Shown here: positions 42,431 to 50,573 of the stretch, in pieces | Layout: each line of letters opens with the position of its first letter | How positions within the stretch are numbered: position 1 is the stretch's first letter | Origin: Acetobacteraceae bacterium | GTDB taxonomy: Bacteria > Pseudomonadota > Alphaproteobacteria > Acetobacterales > Acetobacteraceae | Assembly (NCBI GenBank): GCA_027482245.1 | Contig: JAIXWG010000066.1 | Coordinates: forward strand, 109,735 to 173,734 | Length of the DNA stretch: 64,000 bases | Direction of reading: 5' to 3' | Position numbers and translations under genes: made by a program | The notes under the pieces: model-generated | What the model was told of the DNA's origin: nothing | Database searches by the model: none | The model's input: only the letters and a program-made list of their open reading frames with translations

Positions 42431-44923
42431 ATGGCGGCGCCGGGGGGAGGGCCCCCCCCAGTGCTTGATGACGCCCAGCTGGACGAGATGGTCGATGGCC
42501 GGGGCCGCGTGCGCCCGCATTGGCGCGGGCTGCTCGGCGCCTATTCGTCGCTCGGCTACGCCGCGGTCGCCGAACGCGGCCGCCGCCTGGACCGCGCCTT
42601 CGAGGAGGAGGGCGTGGCCACCGTCCTGGCCGCCGATGCCAGCGGCGGCGGCCCGCGATCCCGCCGCCCCTGGCGCTGCGACCCCGTGCCCCTGATCCTG
42701 CGGGCGGAGGAGTTTGAGGCGCTGGAGGACGGCCTGGCGCAGCGCGCGCGGCTGCTCTCCGCCATGCTGGACGACCTCTACGGCCCGCAGGCGCTGCTGA
42801 GCCGGGGCCTGCTGCCGGCCGCGCTGGTGGCAGGCAACCCGCATTTCCTCCGCCCCTGCCGCGCCCCCGCGCCGCAGCCCTTCCCGCGGCTGATGTTCTA
42901 CGGCGCGGACCTGCTGCGCGGCCCGGATGGCGAATGGCGCGTGGTGGCGGATCGCTGCGGCGGCGCCAATGGCGTGGGCTTCGCGGCGGAGAACCGCGCC
43001 CTGCTGGCGCGCGTCCTGCCGGAGCCCTTCCGCGCCGTGCAGGTCCGCCCGCTGCGCCCCTTCTTCGACACCTGGCTCGACGGGTTGCAGAACCTGGCGC
43101 CGCCCGGCGTGGACAATCCGCGCATGGCGCTGCTGACGCCGGGCGCGAAGCAGGAGACCTGGCTGGAACACCTGCTGCTGTCCCGCGAACTCGGCCTCGA
43201 ACTCGTAGAGCCCGGGGACCTCACCGTGCGGGACGGCCAGGTCTTCCTGAAGACGCTGCGCGGGCTGCGGCGCATCGACGTCATCCTGCGCCGCATCAAG
43301 GGGGAACAGTCGGACCCCCTGGAATTCAACGCGGGGTCCGGCGTGCCCGGGCTGATGCAGGTGCTGCGGTCGGGCGCCGTGCGGCTGGTGAACGCGCCGG
43401 GCTCCATGCTGGTGGAGGCCCCCGGCGCCGCGCGCTACCTGCCCGGCTGCGCCCGCTTCCTGCTGGGTGAGGATCTCCGCCTCGGCGCGCTGGAGACGCT
43501 GTGGATGGGCGACGAGGAATCGCGCCGCATCGTGCAGGCGGACCCCGATGCCTGGCGGCTGCGCTCCGCCTTCGACCCCGCCCAGCCCGTGGCGCTCGGC
43601 GCGCTCGAAGTCTTCGGCGCGCGCGCCGCCACCCCGCCCTGGATGGTGGCGGCGACGCGGCCCATGGCACCCTCCGGCGCGCCCCGCCTGATGGGGGAGA
43701 GGCTGGACCCTGCGCCCGTGGTGCTGCGCATGTTCCTGGCGCGCGATGCCGGCGGCGCCTGGCGCGCCATGCCGGGCGGCCTCGCCCATGTGCTGGAAGG
43801 CGGCGGCGCGGTCGCCGGCCCGCCGCCCCGCCGGGGCGCCGCCAAGGATGTCTGGGTGCTGGCGGAGGATGGGGGCGACATCCTCGGCCCCGCCGCGCCG
43901 CGCGTGGCGACGCTGCCGATCCGCCGCTCCTCCGGCGAATTGCCGTCCCGCGTCGCGGACGACCTCTACTGGCTCGGCCGCTACCTGGAGAGGCTGGAAT
44001 CGAATGCCCGCCTGACCCGCGCGCTGCTGGCCCGCCTGCTGCGCGGCACCGCCCTGCCGCGGGAACTCGCGGAGATCCGCGCGCTGACGCGCTGCCTGCA
44101 TGCCTCCGGCATCCTCGATGCCGAAGCGGCGGCGAGCCCGGCGGATGGCACCACGTTGCCACGCGCCCTGCAGGCGGCAGCGGGGCCAGCGGGTGCGCTG
44201 ACCGGGCTGCTGGAATCGGTCGAACGCCCCCAGGCCGCGGTGCGGGACCGGCTGACGCATGACATGTGGGCCGCCTTCGCGCAGCTCAGCCAGGAAGGGC
44301 GCACGAGCCTGGCCGCCGCCACCACCGGGCTCGATGCGCTGGTGGAGGCGATGGGCGCCATCATCCGCGCCTGCACCGCGGTGGCCGGCATCGCGGCGGA
44401 GAACATGGTCCGCGGCGGCGCCTGGATGTTCCTCGACCTCGGCCGCCGGATCGAACGCGCCACCACCACGGCCCGCAACCTGGCCCATGCGCTGGACCAG
44501 CCGCCGCGCCGGATGGAGGCTGGGCTTCGCCTGGCGCTCGAGATCTGCGACAGCGCGCTGACCTACCGCGCCCGCTACCTGGCGACGGTGCAGCCCGCGC
44601 CGGTGCTGGACCTGGTGCTGGCCGATCCCGGCAACCCCCGGGCGCTCGGCTTCCAGCTGAACGCCGTGAAGGACCGGCTGGCGGAGATCGGCGGCGCGGA
44701 TGATGCGCTGGCCGCCACGGCCTCCGTCCTCGCCGCCCGGCCGCAGCTGCTGGTGGATGAGGTGCTGATGGAGGTGGACCGGGACGCCGCCGCCGCCCGC
44801 CTGCCCGATGCGCTGATCGCGCTGGAGCATGAGACGGCGGCGCTGTCCGACGCCGTCGCGCGCCGCTATGTCAGCCACGTCCGCGCCCGCGCGCTGGACG
44901 AGGACGAGACGGGGGGAGGGTAA
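42431..44923 (+). CDS. Circularly permuted ATP-grasp plus alpha-E domain protein
   Basis: 830 aa. The N-terminal 470 residues match the circularly permuted type 2 ATP-grasp family (LDDLYGPQALLSRGLLP; FYGADLLRGPDGEWRVVADR; GFAAENRALL), which is related to glutathionylspermidine-synthetase amidoligases. Residues about 510-825 are an alpha-E (DUF403) helical domain (LPSRVADDLYWLGRYLERLE; NMVRGGAWMFLDLGRRIERA). In many genomes the two halves are separate genes. Its ligase activity is expected to form an amide bond from an ATP-activated carboxylate. It is flanked by two transglutaminase-like genes. Confidence 0.9.
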   Translation: MAAPGGGPPPVLDDAQLDEMVDGRGRVRPHWRGLLGAYSSLGYAAVAERGRRLDRAFEEEGVATVLAADASGGGPRSRRPWRCDPVPLILRAEEFEALEDGLAQRARLLSAMLDDLYGPQALLSRGLLPAALVAGNPHFLRPCRAPAPQPFPRLMFYGADLLRGPDGEWRVVADRCGGANGVGFAAENRALLARVLPEPFRAVQVRPLRPFFDTWLDGLQNLAPPGVDNPRMALLTPGAKQETWLEHLLLSRELGLELVEPGDLTVRDGQVFLKTLRGLRRIDVILRRIKGEQSDPLEFNAGSGVPGLMQVLRSGAVRLVNAPGSMLVEAPGAARYLPGCARFLLGEDLRLGALETLWMGDEESRRIVQADPDAWRLRSAFDPAQPVALGALEVFGARAATPPWMVAATRPMAPSGAPRLMGERLDPAPVVLRMFLARDAGGAWRAMPGGLAHVLEGGGAVAGPPPRRGAAKDVWVLAEDGGDILGPAAPRVATLPIRRSSGELPSRVADDLYWLGRYLERLESNARLTRALLARLLRGTALPRELAEIRALTRCLHASGILDAEAAASPADGTTLPRALQAAAGPAGALTGLLESVERPQAAVRDRLTHDMWAAFAQLSQEGRTSLAAATTGLDALVEAMGAIIRACTAVAGIAAENMVRGGAWMFLDLGRRIERATTTARNLAHALDQPPRRMEAGLRLALEICDSALTYRARYLATVQPAPVLDLVLADPGNPRALGFQLNAVKDRLAEIGGADDALAATASVLAARPQLLVDEVLMEVDRDAAAARLPDALIALEHETAALSDAVARRYVSHVRARALDEDETGGG

Positions 44924-44949
44924 CGGGTGATCTCATCGACCGATACCTG

Positions 44950-45080
44950 GACCTCGCGGCCGGCAAAGCCGGCCGAGGCCGCGAATACGGCCCGCCGGCA
45001 GTCCGGCGAGCCCAGCGCGCGCCCGGCACCTGAGGGCACAAAAACAATGCCAAGCTGTCGCCGAAGGCGGCGCTTGGCAT
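44950..45080 (-). repeat. Dispersed intergenic repeat, copy B
   Basis: The reverse complement matches 20231-20373: the same terminator-like hairpin and T-run, then TGCCCTCAG, GCCGGGCG and the GGCCGGC foldback core. It fills the gap between the alpha-E gene and the next transglutaminase, pointing against their direction. Its hairpin arm (45072-45080) reaches the AT of the downstream ATG at 45079, so it supplies that gene's ribosome-binding region. Confidence 0.75.
45040..45080 (-). terminator. Antisense-facing terminator-like hairpin in repeat copy B
   Basis: On the minus strand ATGCCAAGC pairs perfectly with GCTTGGCAT (45072-45080 with 45047-45055) and is followed by TGTTTTTG. No minus-strand gene needs it, since both neighbours are on the plus strand. 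Its presence is explained by the repeat. Confidence 0.6.
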
Positions 45081-45966
45081 GACGCGCTACGCGCTGCGGC
45101 ACCACACGGCCTACAGCTACGGCAGGGCGGTGGACCTCGCCTCCCACCTGCTGCACCTGTCGCCACGCCCGGTGCCCGGCCAGCGCGTGGAGCACGCCGC
45201 CATCCATGTGACGCCCGAATTCGGCTACCGCGCCGATGGCCACGACCATTTCGGCAACGGCGTCACCTGGCTGTTCCTGGAAGCCCCGCATGCGGCCTTC
45301 GAGGTGACGCTGGAAGCCACCGTCGATGTCGCCTTCGCGCCACCGCCGCCGGATGCGGAAACGCCGGCCTGGGAAGCGGTGCGGGCGGCGGCCATGCGGC
45401 CGGAAGGGTGGGACGCCGCGGAGTTCGCGCTGCCCTCCATCCTCGCCCCCGCGGACCGCGCCGCCGGGGCCTATGCGGCGCGGTCCTTCCCGGCCGGTCG
45501 GCCGGTGCTGGCGGGGCTCAGGGACCTCTGCGGCCGCATCAAGCGGGACTTCGCCTTCAAGCCCGGCGTCACCACCATCTCCACCCCCGTCGCCACCGTC
45601 CTCGCGCTGCGCGCCGGCGTCTGCCAGGACTTCGCCCACCTGATGATCGCGGGGCTGCGCGCCATCGGCCTGCCCGCGCGTTACGCCAGCGGCTATGTGC
45701 GTACCCGCCCGCCGCCCGGCCAGAAGCGCCGCCAGGGGGCGGACCAGTCCCATGCCTGGGTCGGCTGCTGGCTGGGCCCCGACCATGGCTGGGTGGACCT
45801 CGACCCCACCAACGACCTCATCGTCTCCGACGAGCACCTGCTGCTGGGCTGGGGGCGGGACTATGCCGATGTCAGCCCGGTGAAGGGCATCCTGCTGGGC
45901 GGCGGGCGGCAGGGGCTGGAGGTCAGCGTGGACCTGGTCCCGGTGGACGAGGAAGAGGTCGCGTGA
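45079..45966 (+). CDS. Transglutaminase-like protein
   Basis: 295 aa. An N-terminal beta domain (RYALRHHTAYSYGRAV) is followed by a transglutaminase-like core with Cys182 (RAGVCQDFAHL), His225 (DQSHAWVGCW) and Asp242 (DLDPTND). It is the smaller partner usually found with the DUF2126 transglutaminase and the ATP-grasp/alpha-E protein, and probably acts on the same peptide product. ATG 45079 lies at the end of a repeat hairpin; GAAGG in that hairpin's loop is the only visible SD. Its stop overlaps the next start by 4 nt. Confidence 0.9.
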   Translation: MTRYALRHHTAYSYGRAVDLASHLLHLSPRPVPGQRVEHAAIHVTPEFGYRADGHDHFGNGVTWLFLEAPHAAFEVTLEATVDVAFAPPPPDAETPAWEAVRAAAMRPEGWDAAEFALPSILAPADRAAGAYAARSFPAGRPVLAGLRDLCGRIKRDFAFKPGVTTISTPVATVLALRAGVCQDFAHLMIAGLRAIGLPARYASGYVRTRPPPGQKRRQGADQSHAWVGCWLGPDHGWVDLDPTNDLIVSDEHLLLGWGRDYADVSPVKGILLGGGRQGLEVSVDLVPVDEEEVA

Positions 45967-46856
45967 CCATCACCATCGCCAGCTACAACATCCAGTACGG
46001 CAAGGGCCAGGACGAGGCCTTCGACCTGGAGCGCATCGCGCGGGAGGTCGAGGCCGCCGACATCATCGCGCTGCAGGAAGTCGCGACCGGCTTCGCGCGC
46101 AACGATTTCGTGGACCAGGCCGCCTGGTTCGCGGAGCGGCTCGACCGCTACGCCGTCTACGGCGCGCCCTATGACGTCGATGCCAGCTACCGCGATGCCG
46201 AGACGGGCCGCGTCGTGAACCGGCGGCGGCGCTTCGGCAATGCCGTGCTCTCCCGCTGGCCCATCCGCTCCACCCGCACCCTCGTGCTGCCCTTCGCCCC
46301 GCCCGCCAAGGACCAGGACATCCAGCGCTGCGCGGTGGAGGCGGTGATCGACCTGCCGGGCGGGGCCATCCGCATCTATTCCATCCACCTCTCCCACCTC
46401 ACCCCCGCCACGCGTATCCCGCAGGTGGAGGCGCTGAAGGCGCTGGTCGCCAGCGCGCCGCGGGACGGCATGGCCTGGGCGAATGAACGCAACACCGACC
46501 CGACCTGGGCCGAGGGCTGGGCCGAGCCCGTGCCGCCGGAGCCCTGCATCCTGCTCGGCGACTTCAACCTGCGCCCCGATGGGCCGGAATACCCGCTGCT
46601 GGTCGGCGACATCGGCCTGAAGGGCGCGCGCGTGCCCCTGCGCGGCCAGTTCATCGATGCCTGGGTGCAGGCCGGCCATGCGGAACGCTCGGGCTGCACG
46701 CTCGCGGAATGGAACGACGAACCCGGCGGGCGGATCGACTACGCCTTCCTCCACCCGCTGGTCGCGCCGCGCCTGCGCCGCGCCTGGATCGGCAGCGACG
46801 CGCGGGGCAGCGACCACTACCCCATCTTCATCGAGATCGCCGCAACCGATCCTTGA
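45963..46856 (+). CDS. Endonuclease/exonuclease/phosphatase family protein
   Basis: 297 aa. A metal-dependent phosphohydrolase of the EEP (DNase I-like) fold. The motifs are in order: ASYNIQYGKG with Asn, ALQEV with the metal-binding Glu, SIHLSH, GDFNLRP with Asp-x-Asn, and the terminal GSDHYPIFIEI with catalytic His. It starts at GTG 45963 (GTGA overlap with the transglutaminase gene), so it is co-expressed with that cluster. The family includes nucleases and phosphodiesterases for lipids or nucleotides; the substrate is not evident. No signal peptide is seen. Confidence 0.88.
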   Translation: MTITIASYNIQYGKGQDEAFDLERIAREVEAADIIALQEVATGFARNDFVDQAAWFAERLDRYAVYGAPYDVDASYRDAETGRVVNRRRRFGNAVLSRWPIRSTRTLVLPFAPPAKDQDIQRCAVEAVIDLPGGAIRIYSIHLSHLTPATRIPQVEALKALVASAPRDGMAWANERNTDPTWAEGWAEPVPPEPCILLGDFNLRPDGPEYPLLVGDIGLKGARVPLRGQFIDAWVQAGHAERSGCTLAEWNDEPGGRIDYAFLHPLVAPRLRRAWIGSDARGSDHYPIFIEIAATDP

Positions 46857-46908
46857 GCGTCGCCGCCGCCCCGCGATAGGTTGCGGAAAGGCAACGGGGC
46901 GAGCCGGC

Positions 46909-47901
46909 ATGCATCCTCTCGACTGGTCGCGGCGGGACGCGGAACTCGCACTGGCCGCCATGAAGGCGGTCTTCACCCTCTACGGCCAGCGCGACCTGGC
47001 GCCGATCCATGCGGAATTCCTGCTGGCCATGCGGGACGCCGTCTTCCGCCAGCCCGATCTGGACCCGCTGGCGGTGCGCGCCGTCGGCCCCGGCGAATTC
47101 GCGGCGCTGGTGCCGGTGACGGAGCATCGGGAACGCGCGCTCGAATACCTCACCATCGTCCCCTATGTGGATGTGGCGATCGAGCCTGCGAAGGCGGAGA
47201 TGGTGCGGGACTACTTCACCTTCGTGGGCCGCGGCAGCGATGCGCTGAAGTTCCTCGACAACATCGCGCACCAGCATGTCCGCGCCAGCCAGTTCTGCAT
47301 CGCGCGCAAGCTGCTGCCGAAGCTGCTGCCCGGCGGGCCGATGACGCAGATCGGCCGCGCCATCCGCATGCTGCGGGAGAACCGGGGCGATCCCGCCAAG
47401 GCCGCACGCTTCCAGGCGCTGGGGAAGCTGCCCGAACGCAGCCTCGGCAATGTCTTCTACCGCTTCCACCGCGCCCGCGGCTTCGCCCTGCCCGGGGAGC
47501 CCGGCTGCATGCCGGAGGACCTGCTGGCCCTGCACGACATCACCCACATGCTGTCGGGCTACAACACGGATGCGAACGGGGAGATCTGCGCCAACGCCTT
47601 CGCCGGCGGGTCCATGCCGAAGCACGCGCTGATGATCGCCGTCACCGGCCTGCTGTCCTTCCACAACAAGGGCGGCCTGGACCAGAGCGGGAAATACGCG
47701 GCCTCCACCGGCAACCTGAACCCGCGCGAATTCGCCAATGCCTTCCAGCGCGGGATGGAAAGCACCTGCCTGGTCGGCTGGGACTACCACCGGGACTGGG
47801 AGACGAGCGTGGATGACCTGCGCGCCCGCTTCCGCATCCGCGACGCCGCCGACATCTGGGACGACCCGCCGGGAGAGGAGGCGATGGGCCTGATGGCGTG
47901 A
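46909..47901 (+). CDS. Coq4-like protein
   Basis: 330 aa. The segment from about 175 contains PERSLGNVFYRF and then the exact Coq4 metal-binding pattern HDxxHx11E (His209, Asp210, His213, Glu225; HDITHMLSGY). Coq4 supports ubiquinone synthesis and has been linked to decarboxylation/hydroxylation at ring position C1. This protein is longer than typical Coq4, with an N-terminal helical part of about 130 residues, and no other ubi/coq genes are near. It may be a distant paralogue with a different quinone- or lipid-related job. It starts at ATG 46909, 52 nt after the EEP gene. Confidence 0.6.
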   Translation: MHPLDWSRRDAELALAAMKAVFTLYGQRDLAPIHAEFLLAMRDAVFRQPDLDPLAVRAVGPGEFAALVPVTEHRERALEYLTIVPYVDVAIEPAKAEMVRDYFTFVGRGSDALKFLDNIAHQHVRASQFCIARKLLPKLLPGGPMTQIGRAIRMLRENRGDPAKAARFQALGKLPERSLGNVFYRFHRARGFALPGEPGCMPEDLLALHDITHMLSGYNTDANGEICANAFAGGSMPKHALMIAVTGLLSFHNKGGLDQSGKYAASTGNLNPREFANAFQRGMESTCLVGWDYHRDWETSVDDLRARFRIRDAADIWDDPPGEEAMGLMA

Positions 47902-47912
47902 TCATTCCCCTC

Positions 47913-47955
47913 CCTTGACCGGTCACGGCAGCGGGGCGGAAGCTCCTGGTCAAGG
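47913..47955 (+). promoter_or_regulatory. Inverted repeat pairing with the SD of the hydrolase gene
   Basis: CCTTGACC (47913-47920) is perfectly complementary to GGTCAAGG (47948-47955), and the right arm contains most of the AAGGAAG ribosome-binding site. Folding would hide the SD. The loop is 27 nt. A regulatory role is inference. Confidence 0.35.
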
Positions 47956-47964
47956 AAGTTGGGG

Positions 47965-49557
47965 ATGGAAACGATGCTGTCTGCTCCACGCGCCACGCTG
48001 GCGGCGCTGCTGGCGATCGGCCTTTCGCAGGCCGCCGCGGCACAGCCCCGCCAGGCCGTCCATCCGGACAGCCCGCAGCCGGATTGCGAACGGATGGTGG
48101 GCTTCGACCGCAACGCCGTGATGCCGGGCTACCAGGCGGAGGAAGGCGGCCAGCGCGTCTGCATCCCCTTCATGCCGACGGCGCAGTTTGCGCCCCCCGG
48201 CTATCGCGGCGACTTCCACGCCGATGAATTCACGGATGCCCGCATCCGCGCGCGCTACGTCGCCTGCCAGGCCGATGCCGCCTGCCTCGCCGCCGCGCGC
48301 GCCGGCGCCACCACCTTCACCGCGGCGGAGCGCCGGCGCACTGGCACGGTGGATGCGAACGGCCTCATCGATCCGCAGGGCACCGTCGATCTCCGCGCCA
48401 TCCGCCGCCCCGCCTTCTTCGCGCGCTGGCAGGAACCCATCGCGGCGGCGGAGCCGCGCACCTTCACGGTGGAATTCACCGTGCCGCGGGACAGCTACGA
48501 ACGCCTTCACCTGAACCGCCACGACCCGATCAAGCTGCGCGGCTGGTACCTGGAAGGGCAGGGGATCGAGGCCGGCGCGGGTCGGCGCCGCGCCCTCGTC
48601 ATGCTGAACAATGGCGGCGGCAACGAGATCACGGGCCTGGACGATCCCGAGGCCAATGGCGTGACGCGCAACGCGCAGGGCGAATGGGTGCCCGATGCCG
48701 CGGCGGCCACCCGGTCCGAACAGCCCGGCATGCGCCACTGGCGCGGCTTCGCCGCCGCGCTGAACGCGGCGGGCTTCGACGTGCTGGTCAGCGACCGGCG
48801 CGGCAACGGCATCTCCGGCGGCGTGTCCGGCTTCAACACGGCGGAACAGGCGCGCGACATCTGGCGCCAGCTGCACCAGCTGGAGACGGGTGAGGGGCTG
48901 CGGATGCTGACCCCCGATGGCCAGCTGCTGGAAGGCCGCGCGGCGGGCGGGCGCCTGCTGGCGGGCATGGGCGCGGCCGGCATCCCCATCGTCATCGGCG
49001 GCTATTCGCGCGGCAGCTACACGACGGCCTGGGCGATGCACCAGAACTTCGTCGCGGATTGCGATCGCGACCAGCCCGGCACCGCCTGCGCCCCTCCGCG
49101 CGGCCAGCCCAACATCCGCGGCGCGATCCTGTATGGCCCCAATTCGGGCGGCCTCGGCTGGCGGCTCGCCGGCCACGACATGATCGAGGCCGCGCTGCGC
49201 ACCGAACGCAACACCACCTACTACCCGGATGGGGAGGTCTATGCCGGCATCGCGCAATGGCCGGCGCTGATGGTGGTGAAGGGGACCTACGACTATGTCG
49301 AGGGCCTGGAAGGCTCCTTCGCCGCCTTCCAGCGCGCCCGTGGCCTGCGGGAGATCCACCTGTTCCGCGGCCCGCACCAGCTCAACACCCATGCCGCGGA
49401 ATCGATGCGGATGGTGGGGGAGCGCATGGTCGCCTTCTCCCGCGCCGCGGTGCTGGGAGAGGCCGCGGCGCCGGGGTTCCGGGAGCCGCGCGACCTGCGG
49501 GAGGCGGTGCTGGCCTCGACCCCGGTCTGGGGCGCCACCACGGGCCCGCAGCCCTGA
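47965..49557 (+). CDS. Secreted alpha/beta hydrolase
   Basis: About 530 aa. A signal peptide (1-26, ending QAAAA) exports it. The nucleophile elbow GGYSRGS places Ser348. FDVLVSDRRGNGISGG near 271-286 is the oxyanion/second-strand region, and GPHQLNTH near the C-terminus holds the likely catalytic His. The catalytic domain begins near residue 165 after an extra N-terminal part with four Cys that may form disulfides. Substrate unknown; an esterase or amidase is plausible. ATG 47965 is 7 nt from an AAGGAAG SD that lies in an inverted repeat. Confidence 0.8.
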   Translation: METMLSAPRATLAALLAIGLSQAAAAQPRQAVHPDSPQPDCERMVGFDRNAVMPGYQAEEGGQRVCIPFMPTAQFAPPGYRGDFHADEFTDARIRARYVACQADAACLAAARAGATTFTAAERRRTGTVDANGLIDPQGTVDLRAIRRPAFFARWQEPIAAAEPRTFTVEFTVPRDSYERLHLNRHDPIKLRGWYLEGQGIEAGAGRRRALVMLNNGGGNEITGLDDPEANGVTRNAQGEWVPDAAAATRSEQPGMRHWRGFAAALNAAGFDVLVSDRRGNGISGGVSGFNTAEQARDIWRQLHQLETGEGLRMLTPDGQLLEGRAAGGRLLAGMGAAGIPIVIGGYSRGSYTTAWAMHQNFVADCDRDQPGTACAPPRGQPNIRGAILYGPNSGGLGWRLAGHDMIEAALRTERNTTYYPDGEVYAGIAQWPALMVVKGTYDYVEGLEGSFAAFQRARGLREIHLFRGPHQLNTHAAESMRMVGERMVAFSRAAVLGEAAAPGFREPRDLREAVLASTPVWGATTGPQP

Positions 49558-49591
49558 CCCGGCGGTCCTGGTCCCGCCCGCCGCGGGGCCG

Positions 49592-50311
49592 TCAGCCCCG
49601 CGGTGCGCCGAGCAGGGCCTCGAATTGCCGCCGCACGGCGCCGTAGCATTCGCAGGCCGCGGCCTCGAGCCCCGGCCGGTCCGTGATCGTCATCTGCCCC
49701 TGGGCGTAGCGGATCAGCCCGGCCTGCTGGAACAGCCGGGCGGAGACGGTGACGCCGGGGCGATGGACGCAGAGCATCAGGGCCAGCAATTCCTGCGTCA
49801 TGGGGAAGCTGTCGCCGCAGGCCCGGTCATGCGCCATCAGCAGCCAGCGGGCCAGGCGCTGGTCCAGCGCGTGGTGGCCGTTGCAGGCCGCGGTCTGGGT
49901 GACCTGGGCCTGGAAGGCCAGGGCGTAGCGCAGCAGCATCGGCCGCAGCGAAGGGCAATCCTCCAGCGATTCCCGGAAGGCGGCGGCCGGCAGGCGCAGC
50001 ACGGTGCCCGGCGCCTGGACCAATGCCTCCAGGGCGTTCTGGTCGGTGCCCATCAGCAGCGACAGGCCGACGATGCCCTCCGACCCCAACATCCCGACCT
50101 CGGCGGAGCGCCCGTCCATCATGCGCGCGATCATGGAGACCCAGCCGGTTTCGGGAAAATGGACGGCGGTGACGGGCAGGTCGGGCTCCATCAGCGGCGC
50201 CCGCAGCCGGGCCTCCTGCGGTTCCAGCCGCGGCAGCAGCCGGGACAGCTCCTCCGCGGGCAGGGCGGCGAGAAGGCGGTTGCGGGGCGGCGGGTGGGGG
50301 GGATGGGACAT
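49592..50311 (-). CDS. Crp/Fnr family transcriptional regulator
   Basis: 239 aa. An N-terminal cyclic-nucleotide-binding-like beta-roll (about 15-125; VHFPETGWVSMIARMMDGRSAEVGMLGSEGIVG) is followed by a winged-helix domain (about 150-225; MTQELLALMLCVHRPGVTVSARLFQQAGLIRY). No Fe-S cysteine cluster of FNR type is present. It is divergent from a PAS-HWE histidine kinase gene, with 262 bp between the starts, and may control it. The effector is unknown. Confidence 0.9.
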   Translation of the reverse strand: MSHPPHPPPRNRLLAALPAEELSRLLPRLEPQEARLRAPLMEPDLPVTAVHFPETGWVSMIARMMDGRSAEVGMLGSEGIVGLSLLMGTDQNALEALVQAPGTVLRLPAAAFRESLEDCPSLRPMLLRYALAFQAQVTQTAACNGHHALDQRLARWLLMAHDRACGDSFPMTQELLALMLCVHRPGVTVSARLFQQAGLIRYAQGQMTITDRPGLEAAACECYGAVRRQFEALLGAPRG

Positions 50312-50573
50312 GGCGGGCGACCTTCGCGCTTGATGCCGGCGAAGGCGCCTCCGGCCGCCGCCTGTACCGGATGTTGGCGCGCGGGGCACGGCCCGCTTCC
50401 GGCACATTCCAGCCGGCCACGTCGGGGCCGGCCGACGCGAGGGAAAGGGCGCTCCGGCACCTGTGATGCGGCGGACCGCCCCGGTTCCAGGGGCGATGTA
50501 CGGTAGCGGACGGCGGCGCGGCGCCGCCCCGCGCCAAGACTCCGGCCATGGAAAGCGCCGGAGGCAGGCTGCG

